The notes: a model not told the origin generated them from the letters alone. A stretch of DNA of 64,000 nt from Bacillus sp. OV166 (GCF_900177675.1 NZ_FXWM01000002.1:62001-126000), one strand, 5' to 3'; numbered from the stretch's first letter, positions 17,657 to 25,529 are shown. Translations and numbers: made by a program.

Positions 17657-18078
17657 TTTTCATCCCCCTTTTGTACAAAGTATATTGACGTCAGTTGGTA
17701 AAAATGCCAGTTGGTTAAAATAGAGCCTTTCTATGGTTCTTTTTTTGTTTATTTTAACGAAAATCATTGACGTCACATAAGGTACTACGTGTTGCCTCTA
17801 TACATAAACATCCGAATGATATTAACGTTTTAGACCATTTTGAATGTAAGCCTTGTTAATTAGATGAATAATTTTCATGACTCCGACCAGCGAGTTATGA
17901 AATCGGCTTTTCCTAATAACGATAATCCTGTAGAGCAAATTTCTTCACAACACCAATACCATATGCTAGACTTTGTTAAAACATAGGTGCGATGAATTGG
18001 CAATTATGTTTTTCATGTTTTATATTGTTAGCCAAAGGCAAAGATAGTAAAGATAACTTGGAAAGGGAGGAATGAAAA
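17657..18078. other. intergenic region with TGACGTCA palindromes
   Basis: No gene seen. TGACGTCA occurs at about 17686 and 17768, 82 bp apart, flanking a T-rich segment. They are candidate operators for the YRPTIRY gene, given similar sites before its paralogue. Confidence 0.4.
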
Positions 18079-18252
18079 ATGGATGTTCCATTAACATCAA
18101 AGGAAGTCATTACTCAGATCCAGAAGTTACAGAACCAAGGTGATTCTCTACGTAAAAAAGAGGTAAAACAACTTTATCCTGATTTAATGCGGAGTGCTTT
18201 GTATTACTATCCAAGTTGGCAACAAGCCATAGAAGAATGTAAACTAGGTTAG
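18079..18252 (+). CDS. 57-residue single homing-endonuclease-associated repeat protein
   Basis: ATG at 18079 with GGGAGGAATGAAAA upstream. The protein is one repeat: LTSKEVITQIQKLQNQGDSL, KKEVKQLYPDLMRSALYYYP, then SWQQAIEECKLG. The pattern (L..EEV...I..L...G..L....V....P.L...A..YF.SW..A....G) is that of the homing endonuclease-associated repeat, a small helical DNA-recognition unit normally found in tandem beside nuclease domains. Here it stands alone with its own ribosome binding site and terminator, so either it is a free DNA-binding peptide or a leftover of a larger protein. The family call is from pattern memory. Confidence 0.65.
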   Translation: MDVPLTSKEVITQIQKLQNQGDSLRKKEVKQLYPDLMRSALYYYPSWQQAIEECKLG

Positions 18253-18300
18253 AATAGCTCATTTCCATCAAGACAATAGATTAACATGAACTCTGCTAAC

Positions 18301-18333
18301 AAAAAGGCTTCGCTCCCCGTGAAGCCTTTTTGT
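18301..18333 (+). terminator. strong terminator after the 18079 gene
   Basis: AAAAAGGCTTC and GAAGCCTTTTT form a perfect 11 bp stem with a 9-base loop, ending in T residues. Confidence 0.85.
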
Positions 18334-18850
18334 CATGTTAAAGTTCCTTTAAAGATTACCTGATTTCAGTGTTTTTAAATAAATTCATCTTAACGGGAAT
18401 TAATATTCTTTGATCGTATCGTTTGATTTCCAAACTGGATCGAACGACTGAATCCACATATGATCCTAAATGAGCTCACTAGATGAGTGGGGAGCTGTGT
18501 TTTAGTAAAGGAAATTGTCCACTTCGCTTCGATTAAATCGTTCACCTTACCGCCTCATAAATCTGCTTTATTATGTTACTGTTAAACTGGTTAACCATGA
18601 AGGTTTCTATTTTATTGTTATAGTCTTCTAGAGTTCTTTGTCATTCTTTCAAATAAAAATCAGCTATCCTTTCAAAGTAACAATTTTGTCCTGAATTGCT
18701 TTGTTTGGCCTCTCCTTCAATCGCTTGAAAAGGAGGAAAAGAAAGTGATTCATTTGGAACTTTGGGTGATTAAGAATAGGGGAAGAGTTGAATTTTTACT
18801 TTAATATAGAAATTGATGAAATCATGATTTAATAGAACTCGTTCAAAACA
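18334..18850. other. intergenic, no gene recognised
   Basis: No supportable coding frame. Some GC variation and short GGAGGAAAAG runs occur near 18730, but no gene follows them. Confidence 0.4.
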
Positions 18851-19110
18851 ATGCTCATCTTTCTTCGGACGTCAGCACTACGGACTGATCAGAAAGGAAA
18901 GACGTCTTTCTGTCATTCCGTACGTGTCGCTTTGGCACTAAATGGTCCGATAACCACGGTCTGTAAGGCTTTAGCCTACATTCCGTTGGTTCCTGTTCCA
19001 TTTGCGGCGTGCCGCCATACCAAACGAGCCGAAAAACGGAAATTCAAAAGTCTGAAAGATTAAAAGAATAAAAGACAAAAGGAGAGCAGCTGAATCAGCT
19101 GCTTTTATTT
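18851..19110 (+). ncRNA. candidate structured transcript ending in a terminator
   Basis: This stretch is visibly more GC-rich than its surroundings and contains several local stems: CAGAAAG/CTTTCTG (near 18890-18912), GTAAGGC-TTTA-GCCTAC (near 18962-18979), GCGGC/GCCGC (near 19003-19014). It ends with AGCAGCTGA/TCAGCTGCT followed by TTTTATTTTT (19086-19110), a standard rho-independent terminator. A 70-codon frame overlaps it, but has no convincing ribosome binding site and an unusual composition, so I favour an untranslated RNA. No known RNA family recognised. Confidence 0.4.
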
Positions 19111-19155
19111 TTGTATATTTTTCCCTTTTGCCTTACGAATCGTAAAACATCGCAA

Positions 19156-19299
19156 GCCGACTAACCTTCTAGCCGGCAGGACACCCGAACCTATCCGGCT
19201 GAAAGCTAAGTCAGCTAGTCGGCCTATCAAGGGGCAAAAAACTTTTTTGCTTAAGGGCGCTAGCGCAACAACAAAAAACTTTTTGTGCTGATCCCTTGA
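19156..19299. ncRNA. multi-branched structured element upstream of the RadC-like gene
   Basis: Two adjoining branched folds can be drawn. First, GCCGACTA (19156-19163) pairs with TAGTCGGC (19216-19223), enclosing AGCCGG/CCGGCT (19171-19176 with 19195-19200) and a short AGCT/AGCT hairpin: a three-way junction. Second, TCAAGGG (19227-19233) pairs with CCCTTGA (19293-19299). It encloses GCAAAAAA/TTTTTTGC (19234-19250), the palindrome GCGCTAGCGC (19257-19266) and ACAAAAA/TTTTTGT (19271-19286). Nested perfect helices over 140 bases are unlikely by chance. The strand is unclear because DNA-level folds mirror each other. It could be a regulatory RNA, a single-strand origin or another folded plasmid locus. 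Confidence 0.55.
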
Positions 19300-19333
19300 C
19301 CGGCCGCCTATGCGTGTTTTTCGTTTCTCCATG

Positions 19334-19360
19334 CCAAAGGGGAAAAATAATCCCCTTTGG
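19334..19360 (+). promoter_or_regulatory. hairpin in the leader of the RadC-like gene
   Basis: CCAAAGGGGA and TCCCCTTTGG form a perfect 10 bp stem with a 7-base loop, about 48 bases upstream of the RadC-like start. There is no T-tract, so it may be a leader structure. A related AAAGGGGA/TCCCCTTT stem follows the gene (about 19875-19898), so the two bracket it. Confidence 0.5.
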
Positions 19361-19407
19361 GGAGCTCATTCGCTTCGAAAGGCAAAAGAGAAAAGGGAGT
19401 TGGAAAG

Positions 19408-19860
19408 ATGGAATTATTGTCAATCTTTGAAGTCGTAAGAATCAAACAAGAAATTAAGGAATCGCCAGAACCGTTTGCGCAGTATGTCATTCGTTCACCG
19501 GAAGATGCTCAAAAACTAGCGGCCTCTTATATTGCTGATGAAGACAGGGAAGTGCTTCTTGTCATGATGCTCAATACGAAAAACCAGGTCGTCGGGTTAC
19601 ATAGAGCTCATATAGGAAGTTTGAACACCAGTATCGTCCATCCAAGAGAGGTGATGAAATGCGCGATTCTCAATAATGCAGCATCCATTATTGTCAGCCA
19701 CCAGCATCCAAGCGGAGATCCCACACCTAGCAGAGAAGATATAGAGGTCACGAAAAGACTTGCGGAAGCAGGGAGAATTTTAGGAATTGACGTCCTTGAC
19801 CATGTGATTGTCAGCCATACAGGGAAGCATGTAAGCCTAAAGGAGAAAGGATATATATAA
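19408..19860 (+). CDS. RadC-family JAB/MPN domain protein
   Basis: 150 residues from ATG at 19408 (GGGAGTTGGAAAG upstream), shorter than chromosomal RadC (about 225) because the N-terminal helix-hairpin-helix part is absent. The JAMM metal site is complete: ASIIVSHQHPSGDPTPSREDI, with the HxHPSGxxxPSxxD signature at about residues 108-121, and the upstream HIGSLNTSIVHPREV segment. Plasmid and phage copies of this domain are common; their activity is not established, though a zinc hydrolase fold is clear. It is preceded by the structured region at 18.85-19.36 kb. Confidence 0.85.
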   Translation: MELLSIFEVVRIKQEIKESPEPFAQYVIRSPEDAQKLAASYIADEDREVLLVMMLNTKNQVVGLHRAHIGSLNTSIVHPREVMKCAILNNAASIIVSHQHPSGDPTPSREDIEVTKRLAEAGRILGIDVLDHVIVSHTGKHVSLKEKGYI

Positions 19861-19874
19861 AAATATCAAAATAG

Positions 19875-19898
19875 CAAAGGGGATATTTCCCCTTTGCT
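19875..19898 (+). terminator. hairpin after the RadC-like gene
   Basis: GCAAAGGGGA and TCCCCTTTGC pair perfectly around a short loop, 15 bases after the stop. The tail is GCTTGAAAGG, so termination would be inefficient; it also lies just before the ribosome binding site of the next small gene. Confidence 0.55.
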
Positions 19899-19916
19899 TG
19901 AAAGGAGAAATGTATC

Positions 19917-20108
19917 ATGATGATTATCGTATCTGATTTTTATAAAGATGAGGCAAAAGCTATTGAAGAGGCAAGTCTAAAAGATGAAATCGAATATCAT
20001 TTAATGGAATATGGGTGTAAGCCTAAGAAAATCTATATCCTGCCATTTTTAGAGGCTATGAACGAAAAATATAAACCCACAAAAAATACGATGATTTTAT
20101 CCGTGTAA
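19917..20108 (+). CDS. small acidic protein of unknown function
   Basis: 63 residues, MMIIVSDFYKDEAKAIEEAS, then EIEYHLMEYGCKPKKIYILP and a short tail. GAAAGGAGAAATGTATC precedes it. One strand, a helix and a strand are suggested; there are no known motifs. It follows the RadC-like gene by 56 bp across a hairpin, so it may share its transcript. Confidence 0.5.
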   Translation: MMIIVSDFYKDEAKAIEEASLKDEIEYHLMEYGCKPKKIYILPFLEAMNEKYKPTKNTMILSV

Positions 20109-20111
20109 AAA

Positions 20112-20740
20112 ATGAAACCGAAAAACATCGGCTGGTTCAGCGCCGATGTTGGTTTACGAAAGGATATAAAACATCCGTTTTTTCTTGATTATATGACTCA
20201 GGCATCGAGCCTGCTTGACGGTTGCGGACGCAACCTTTTGAAAGATGATTCTAGGAAGAAAGGAAACCATTTGCCCTGGCAAATGGTCTTTTCTCATTAG
20301 ACAATTGATTTAGTACATAAAGAAATATCTTAAGATGCACAACTGTTATCAATCATTTAAATCACTATACCTCTAATTATCAATTTTACTATTCTGTTTT
20401 TTGTTTGCCAGACAGCCTAATTATCTAGGAGATCTAACGCAAATAGTCATTGAATTAGATGCACAAGAGAGGTTTAAAAACAGCAATGGATATTATAACC
20501 ATTGCTGCCTTTGGATTAAATGGAGGATAAAGCCTAATAAAAGTTGAAAAAAGTATCAGCTGTATTATGTTTTGTTTAAAAGACCAGAAATGGTCTTTTT
20601 CTTTATAAAACCTATTAATTTAAAAAACTAAAAAACATTAACGAAAGCAGGCATTGAGCCTCATTGGCGGTTGTTAATCAACTTTAATACTGTGATATGT
20701 TAAATGATGTTTCCTTTCACAATATGCCAAAACCGTAAAT
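20112..20740. repeat. chain of stem-loops without a supportable gene
   Basis: Successive hairpins: AAACC..AACATCGGC with GCCGATGTTGGTTT (20116-20155); CAGGC-ATCGA-GCCTG (20199-20213); GGTTGCG-GA-CGCAACC (20220-20235); ACCATTTGCC-CT-GGCAAATGGT then CTTTTCT (20266-20293, terminator-like); CAGCAATGG/CCATTGCTG (20481-20507); AAAGACCA-GAAA-TGGTCTTT then TTCTTT (20578-20600, terminator-like). The words CAGGCATYGAGCCT and GGCGGTTG/GACGGTTG recur near 20199 and 20648, so part of it is repeated. A stray iteron-like word lies at 20704-20729. Confidence 0.6.
20704..20729 (+). repeat. isolated iteron-like element
   Basis: ATGATGTTTCCTTTCACAA followed by TATGCCA closely matches the core of the 6.8-8.9 kb array (TGACGTTTCCTCTCACAATGTGCA), about 12 kb from it. 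It may be a distant Rep or partition-protein site. Confidence 0.5.
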
Positions 20741-20855
20741 TGGATGAACCTCCATAAGAAATTACCGATGGACTCTAAATAGTTAAGAGCCTTAAGGAGA
20801 CTAAGAGATAAATAAAAAAGGAATTTTAAAAAACGTAGTTTAAGATGATAAATTT

Positions 20856-20911
20856 GATACTATATGACAAAAAAGTGCGTACTTTCATATTAAATTTATA
20901 GATATTATACT
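20856..20911 (+). promoter_or_regulatory. HxlR-box promoter P1 (upstream of the 21083 gene)
   Basis: ATACTATATGACAAAAAAG runs directly into TGCGTAC (box ends 20882), then TTTCAT (20883-20888) as -35, exactly 17 bp, and TATACT (20906-20911) as -10. The inner palindrome AAAGTGCGTACTTT is shared with three other promoters in the window at the same position relative to -35. The box abutting -35 fits an activator contacting RNA polymerase. Assignment to HxlR is inferred from its presence at hps-phi and next to hxlR. Confidence 0.75.
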
Positions 20912-21082
20912 TAATTTATTCCAAACTCCGAAGAGTTTTATTTGAAAATTCAAAATTTATAGAGTGAAGCAGTTGCTTTAAAAGCATATTAGTTTACACA
21001 AGTCCAATACCATTTTAGTATTGTTTAATTTCTTATATTTTTTTGAGGTATAAGATACGAACAAGGAAGAGGGGATGATTAA

Positions 21083-21607
21083 ATGGATATAGCTAAAGCG
21101 AAAGGAATTATTGATCTTAGTAAAGAATTAAAGGAATTGCAACAAGTGTATTTAAGCAAACAAAAATCGGTAAAAGAACATAGGACTAAAATAATGTTGG
21201 ATAGTGCTATTGAAGCTTTTAATGTATATCTTGAGGATCAAGGGTTTACTGTTACTGCGGATGAAGGACTTACAAGGTTAAAAGCAAATTTAGATGGTGA
21301 ACTTCCAATTATTTTGGATAGAAAACCATTCATCTTTTCCGTAAACATGCCTAACGATGAAAGATATACTGTGGAGATCGAAAGTGATTTAAAGCTACAA
21401 TACAATGAACATAGCGGAAAAGGCCAAGATTTAGAGATTTCTCACTTAAAAAGGGATAAAGAAAATGTGAAGGAGCTAATTTCTTTGATTGAGGGCCAAA
21501 GCTTTTATTATCTTCTTCATATGGAAACGCGCAGCTTTTATAGATCATTAAGTAATTGTCAAAAATTTACGAACTTTCAAGAAGCGTTAAAGGTAATGTT
21601 CAGTTAG
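21083..21607 (+). CDS. unknown protein under an HxlR-type promoter
   Basis: 174 residues, ATG at 21083 with AAGAGGGGATGATTAA upstream. The N-terminal 45 residues are a charged helix (KAKGIIDLSKELKELQQVYL), followed by an alpha/beta region with EAFNVYLEDQGFTVTAD and later YTVEIESDLKLQYN. There are no transmembrane segments, metal sites or known catalytic motifs. The only clue is regulation: its promoter carries the same element as hps, zwf and glpX, suggesting induction by formaldehyde. It is monocistronic before zwf, which has its own promoter. Confidence 0.65.
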   Translation: MDIAKAKGIIDLSKELKELQQVYLSKQKSVKEHRTKIMLDSAIEAFNVYLEDQGFTVTADEGLTRLKANLDGELPIILDRKPFIFSVNMPNDERYTVEIESDLKLQYNEHSGKGQDLEISHLKRDKENVKELISLIEGQSFYYLLHMETRSFYRSLSNCQKFTNFQEALKVMFS

Positions 21608-21939
21608 TTTCATTTTTTGAAAGCGCTATACTGGTGAGAATATTTTTATTGGCAGCTGTTGCACAAACATGTTTCTTTTAAAAATTGATGTAAAATATTT
21701 AATATTAAATACGTGTAATCGGGTAGAACGGTTCTCAATTGAGGATCGTTTTTTTGTTTACTCAATCCAATAAGCTTTTCAATAATACCGATGCTGACTT
21801 GGTGATTATTGCTACAGGTTTAGCCTGTTTACAGGGGGGAGCAATTATGCTCCTCTTTTTATATGCCTTCTTTAAGCTGTTTAAAGTGTGTTTCCATAAT
21901 ACCCAATTATTAAGAATAATCTTAATTAAGTGTATTTTT

Positions 21940-21996
21940 ATATACTATATAATAAAAAAGTGCGTACTTACAAATAAAGTTTTTCAATATTATACT
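21940..21996 (+). promoter_or_regulatory. HxlR-box promoter P2 (zwf-gapB)
   Basis: TATACTATATAATAAAAAAG continues as TGCGTAC (ends 21967), then TTACAA (21968-21973) as -35, 17 bp, and TATACT (21991-21996) as -10. The zwf start is about 90 bp downstream. Same architecture as P1, P3 and P4. Confidence 0.8.
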
Positions 21997-22085
21997 ATTT
22001 TCATAAGAAATTTTAAAAATCTTGTTGGAAAAGCTGTAAATATGTGGAGCATAAGGGGTTTATCTATAAATTAGGAGGGGAAAGT

Positions 22086-23618
22086 ATGGGTGGTGTGACG
22101 ATTCCTCGGAGTATTAATTTAGTCGAGAATGATTTCAACAGTATCAAACCAATGGAATTGGATTCGTTGACATTTGTTTTGTTTGGAGCAACTGGGGATT
22201 TAGCTAAGAGGAAAATATTTCCTTCCTTGTTCAATTTGTTTTTGGATAGAAAAATGCCTAATTCATTTACAATTATTGGATTAGGTAGAAGAGAATGGTC
22301 TGATGAAATATTTCAACAACATGTTGAAAAATCATTACAATCATTTTCTATACGCTCTAAAAATGTTGAAGCTTCTAAAATAAAAAAATTTCTAAGTTCA
22401 TTTCATTATAGTCCTTTGGATGTTACAGATAATGAAGGGTATAAACAGGTACTAAATTTGATTCAAAAACGTGAAGAAGAGTTTGGTATTCCTGAAAATC
22501 GCCTTTTTTATTTATCAGTTGCACCAGAGTTTTTTGATGTAATTGCTTTGAACATCAAAAAAAGTGGATTAGGGTCAATTAAGGGATGGAAGCGCCTAGT
22601 AATTGAAAAACCATTCGGACACGATTTGAAGTCAGCTCAAGAATTAAATGCAAAATTAAGAGAAGCTTTTGAAGAAGATGAAATCTATCTTATTGATCAC
22701 TACCTTGGGAAGCCGATGGTCCAAAATTTAGAGGCCTTAGAATTTGCAAATCCAATGTTACAAGCTATATGGAATAATAAACACATTTCTAATGTTCAAA
22801 TTACAGCAAGTGAAACTGTGGGTGTTGAAGAGAGAGCGAGTTATTACGACCAGGCAGGAGCAATTCGCGATATGGTCCAGAATCATTTGCTACAACTAGT
22901 TATGATAACTGCTATGCAGCAACCGGAAAAAATAAGTGCAAACGAGATTCGTAAACAGAAAATAAAAGTTCTGGAATCCCTTAAACCATTACAAATAGAC
23001 GACGTAGATAAAAATTTGGTCCGTGGTCAATACATTCATGGGAATATCAACGGTGAACCAGTTCCATCATATACGGTGGAACCTGGGATTAAGGAATCTT
23101 CAATGAATGATACTTTTATAGCTGCCCGTTTATGGATTGAAGACACTTTTTGGAGTGGCGTTCCATTCTATATCCGAACAGGAAAAAGAATGCGGGAGAA
23201 GTCTACAAGAATTGTGATTGAATTTAAAAATCCAATAAAAGATTTATATAAAGATAAAAAAGAGGAAAAAGCTCCTAATCTTTTAATTATTGAAATAGGT
23301 CCAAACGAAGGCGTTTCAATTCAATTTAATAGCAAAAATCCATTGAAAAATAGCAAAATTGAGCCCATTACTGTGAAATTTTCCGCTAATCAGCAAAATG
23401 TCCCAGAAGCTTACGAACTGTTGTTATTTGACGCTCTAAATGGAGACTCCACTTTCTTTGTACAATGGAAAGAGGTGGAATCATCTTGGAAATGGGTGCA
23501 ACCGATTTTAGATGCTTTTGAAAAAAATACGCTTCCTCTTCATGTATATCCATCTGGAACTATGGGACCAAGGGCATCTGAACAATTATTGGAAGAAGAC
23601 GGATTTAATTGGTGGTAG
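22086..23618 (+). CDS. zwf: glucose-6-phosphate 1-dehydrogenase
   Basis: 510 residues from ATG at 22086, which follows TAGGAGGGGAAAGT; an upstream in-frame start overlaps that site. It oxidises glucose 6-phosphate to 6-phosphogluconolactone with NADP. The nucleotide-binding FGATGDLAKRKIFPSLFNL is at about residues 35-53 and the active-site signature IDHYLGKPMVQN at about 204-215, with the catalytic His in IDHY. The length is normal. It is in an operon with gapB (39 bp gap) under the HxlR-type promoter P2. In RuMP organisms this step starts the dissimilatory cycle that oxidises formaldehyde to CO2 and yields NADPH. Confidence 0.95.
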   Translation: MGGVTIPRSINLVENDFNSIKPMELDSLTFVLFGATGDLAKRKIFPSLFNLFLDRKMPNSFTIIGLGRREWSDEIFQQHVEKSLQSFSIRSKNVEASKIKKFLSSFHYSPLDVTDNEGYKQVLNLIQKREEEFGIPENRLFYLSVAPEFFDVIALNIKKSGLGSIKGWKRLVIEKPFGHDLKSAQELNAKLREAFEEDEIYLIDHYLGKPMVQNLEALEFANPMLQAIWNNKHISNVQITASETVGVEERASYYDQAGAIRDMVQNHLLQLVMITAMQQPEKISANEIRKQKIKVLESLKPLQIDDVDKNLVRGQYIHGNINGEPVPSYTVEPGIKESSMNDTFIAARLWIEDTFWSGVPFYIRTGKRMREKSTRIVIEFKNPIKDLYKDKKEEKAPNLLIIEIGPNEGVSIQFNSKNPLKNSKIEPITVKFSANQQNVPEAYELLLFDALNGDSTFFVQWKEVESSWKWVQPILDAFEKNTLPLHVYPSGTMGPRASEQLLEEDGFNWW

Positions 23619-23656
23619 GTAAAAACCATAATAAAAAAGTCTGGAGGAAATAGGAA

Positions 23657-24688
23657 ATGAAGGTGAGAATAGCCATCAATGGTTTTGGAAGAATTGGTAG
23701 ACTCGTTTTCCGGAAAGCGATTATGGATGAAACACTTGATGTAGTAGCAATCAACGCTAGCTATTCTGCTGAAACCTTAGCCCACTTAATAAAATATGAT
23801 ACCAATCATGGTAAATTCAATGGGGAGGTGACTCCTGCCGATCAGGCTTTGCTTGTGAATGGTCACTTCATTAAGTTATTAGATAGCAGAGATCCTAGAT
23901 ATCTTCCTTGGAAGGAATTTGATATAGACATCGTAGTTGAAGCAACTGGAAAATTTAATTCTAGAGAAAAAGCAGCTCTTCATCTGGAAGCAGGTGCTAA
24001 GAAAGTGATTTTAACTGCTCCAGGGAAAAATGAAGATGTGACCCTAGTGATGGGTGTAAACGAGAATGATTTAGATATTGATAATCATTTCATAATCTCT
24101 AATGCTTCATGTACTACAAATTGTCTTGCACCCGTAGTTCAGGTATTAGATCAACAGTTTGGTATTGAAAATGGTTTAATGACAACAGTACATTCATATA
24201 CAAATGATCAAAAAAATCTGGATAACCCACACAAAGATTTACGGCGCTCCCGTGCCTGCGGACAGAGCATTATTCCAACTACCACCGGTGCTGCGAAAGC
24301 ACTTTCGCAAGTATTGCCGCATTTAAAGGGCAAAATGCATGGTATTGCACTTCGTGTCCCAACCCCTAATGTTTCATTAGTGGATTTAGTTGTCGACTTA
24401 AAAAGAGATGCAACTGTTGAGGATATCAATAATGCTTTTCAATCTGCTGCAAACAGTACATTAAATGGGATTTTGGACTATACTACCGAACCGCTTGTTT
24501 CAATTGATTTTAATTCAAATCCCCATTCAGCAATTATTGATGGATTATCGACAATGGTTATCGGCGGAAGAAAAGTGAAGGTCCTTGCATGGTATGACAA
24601 TGAATGGGGATATTCAAATAGAGTAGTTGAACTTGCAAAGTTTGTTGCAGAGAAAATGGGAAACGTATCAAAAATTAAGGTGAAATAG
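23657..24688 (+). CDS. gapB: glyceraldehyde-3-phosphate dehydrogenase, GapB (NADP) type
   Basis: 343 residues. The NAD(P) fold starts AINGFGRIGRLVFRKA, and catalytic Cys152-equivalent lies in NASCTTNCLAP with the partner His in MTTVHSYTNDQ. After the second strand it reads VVAINASYSAETLAHLIKYD, as in B. subtilis GapB, instead of the aspartate that gives NAD preference in glycolytic GapA. It is therefore predicted to prefer NADP. In the zwf operon, after which AAGTCCTTGC/GCAAGGACTT forms a hairpin. NADP coupling would add NADPH beside Zwf, useful for the dimethylamine monooxygenase; that link is inference. Confidence 0.9.
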   Translation: MKVRIAINGFGRIGRLVFRKAIMDETLDVVAINASYSAETLAHLIKYDTNHGKFNGEVTPADQALLVNGHFIKLLDSRDPRYLPWKEFDIDIVVEATGKFNSREKAALHLEAGAKKVILTAPGKNEDVTLVMGVNENDLDIDNHFIISNASCTTNCLAPVVQVLDQQFGIENGLMTTVHSYTNDQKNLDNPHKDLRRSRACGQSIIPTTTGAAKALSQVLPHLKGKMHGIALRVPTPNVSLVDLVVDLKRDATVEDINNAFQSAANSTLNGILDYTTEPLVSIDFNSNPHSAIIDGLSTMVIGGRKVKVLAWYDNEWGYSNRVVELAKFVAEKMGNVSKIKVK

Positions 24689-24714
24689 CCTCATAGAAAA
24701 TATCTATACTCCTT

Positions 24715-24745
24715 AAGTCCTTGCAATAGCAAGGACTTGCTTATA
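24715..24745. terminator. hairpin after gapB
   Basis: AAGTCCTTGC (24715-24724) and GCAAGGACTT (24729-24738) pair perfectly around AATA. It is followed by GCTTATAATT, a weak T-tract. The rest of 24745-24998 between gapB and convergent hxlR shows no gene. Confidence 0.65.
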
Positions 24746-24998
24746 ATTATTGAGATCCCTTTGAGTATTAGATTAATTTACTTATTTATTAGATTTTGTT
24801 TAGATTTTCAGTAGAGAATTATGAATAAAATAGTTAGACTATTAAGAAAGTCGGTTGGTATTTTCTGTATTTTCATGAGTTTTATTAATTAATATAGGGT
24901 CTAAAGATAATGAATGTTCTTTAAGGCGGTATAGAATTTGATTTTCTTTTTCATATTGTTTTAATTACAAAAGGCAAATCTTAAAAATGAACGGAAGG

Positions 24999-25361
24999 TT
25001 AGTCTATATCGATATATTCCTCTCTTTTTATCAAAACCGTATTCATATAATTTTTTCCCCATTCATACATAGATTCTAGAATGGGCATTAGACTTTTCCC
25101 TTGCTCGGTCAGTGAGTATTCCACTTTGGGTGGAACAACAGGGTAGACTTCTCGATGGACAATGAAGTCTTCTTCTAGATCTCGTAATTGATTAACGAGC
25201 ATTCTTTGAGTAATTCCAGGCATCAGAGCTTTTAATTCGTTAAACCGTTTGGTTCCCTCTTTGCCAAGATACCATAAAATTAACATCTTCCATTTTCCAC
25301 CAATAACCTCTAGTGTTAATTCCTTTTCACACTTAAAAGTCGTATTATCAATATGCTTCAT
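24999..25361 (-). CDS. hxlR: HxlR-family formaldehyde-responsive regulator
   Basis: 120 residues, ATG at 25361 with GGAGG seven bases upstream. Winged-helix of the HxlR (DUF24) family: LEVIGGKWKMLILWYLGKEG, then RFNELKALMPGITQRMLVNQ as the recognition region and VEYSLTEQGKSLMPIL as the wing. The N-terminus FKCEK places Cys11 and Lys13, the two residues described for B. subtilis HxlR as cross-linked by formaldehyde to switch it on. HxlR activates hps-phi. Here it is divergent from glpX, and box P3 lies between them, so autoregulation is possible. Predicted master regulator of P1-P4. Confidence 0.92.
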   Translation of the reverse strand: MKHIDNTTFKCEKELTLEVIGGKWKMLILWYLGKEGTKRFNELKALMPGITQRMLVNQLRDLEEDFIVHREVYPVVPPKVEYSLTEQGKSLMPILESMYEWGKNYMNTVLIKREEYIDID

Positions 25362-25396
25362 AAGAAACCTCCATAAATTAATTACAGTATATTTTT

Positions 25397-25453
25397 TGAC
25401 ACTATATGAAATTAAAGTGCGTACTTACATAATGATATTATACAATTTATAAT
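25397..25453 (+). promoter_or_regulatory. HxlR-box promoter P3 (glpX-fba-tkt)
   Basis: TGACACTATATGAAATTAAAG continues as TGCGTAC (ends 25424), TTACAT (25425-25430) as -35, 17 bp, TATAAT (25448-25453) as -10. glpX begins 77 bp later. The box starts 36 bp upstream of the hxlR start on the other strand, so binding could also affect hxlR. Confidence 0.8.
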
Positions 25454-25529
25454 TATATCTGTACAGATGATTACAAAATACAAGATACGATGACTTGTAT
25501 AATTAATAACGAACTCAGGGGGTGAGGTG

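Noticed and set aside
18851..19063. 70-codon open frame in the GC-rich segment
   Set aside because: No ribosome binding site, and overlaps several hairpins and a probable untranslated transcript; kept only as ncRNA candidate.
19105..19490. Minus-strand frames across the branched-fold region
   Set aside because: They arise from the GC-rich inverted repeats and overlap the RadC-like gene on the other strand.
20112..20300. 62-codon open frame after the 19917 gene
   Set aside because: It spans four hairpins, two of which look like terminators, and lacks a ribosome binding site.
21615..21628. TGAAAGCGCTATAC as a cre site
   Set aside because: It lies just after a stop codon, lacks the terminal CA, and is far from zwf.
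21739..22074. 111-codon open frame before zwf
   Set aside because: It runs through promoter P2 and the HxlR-type element, and has no start site.
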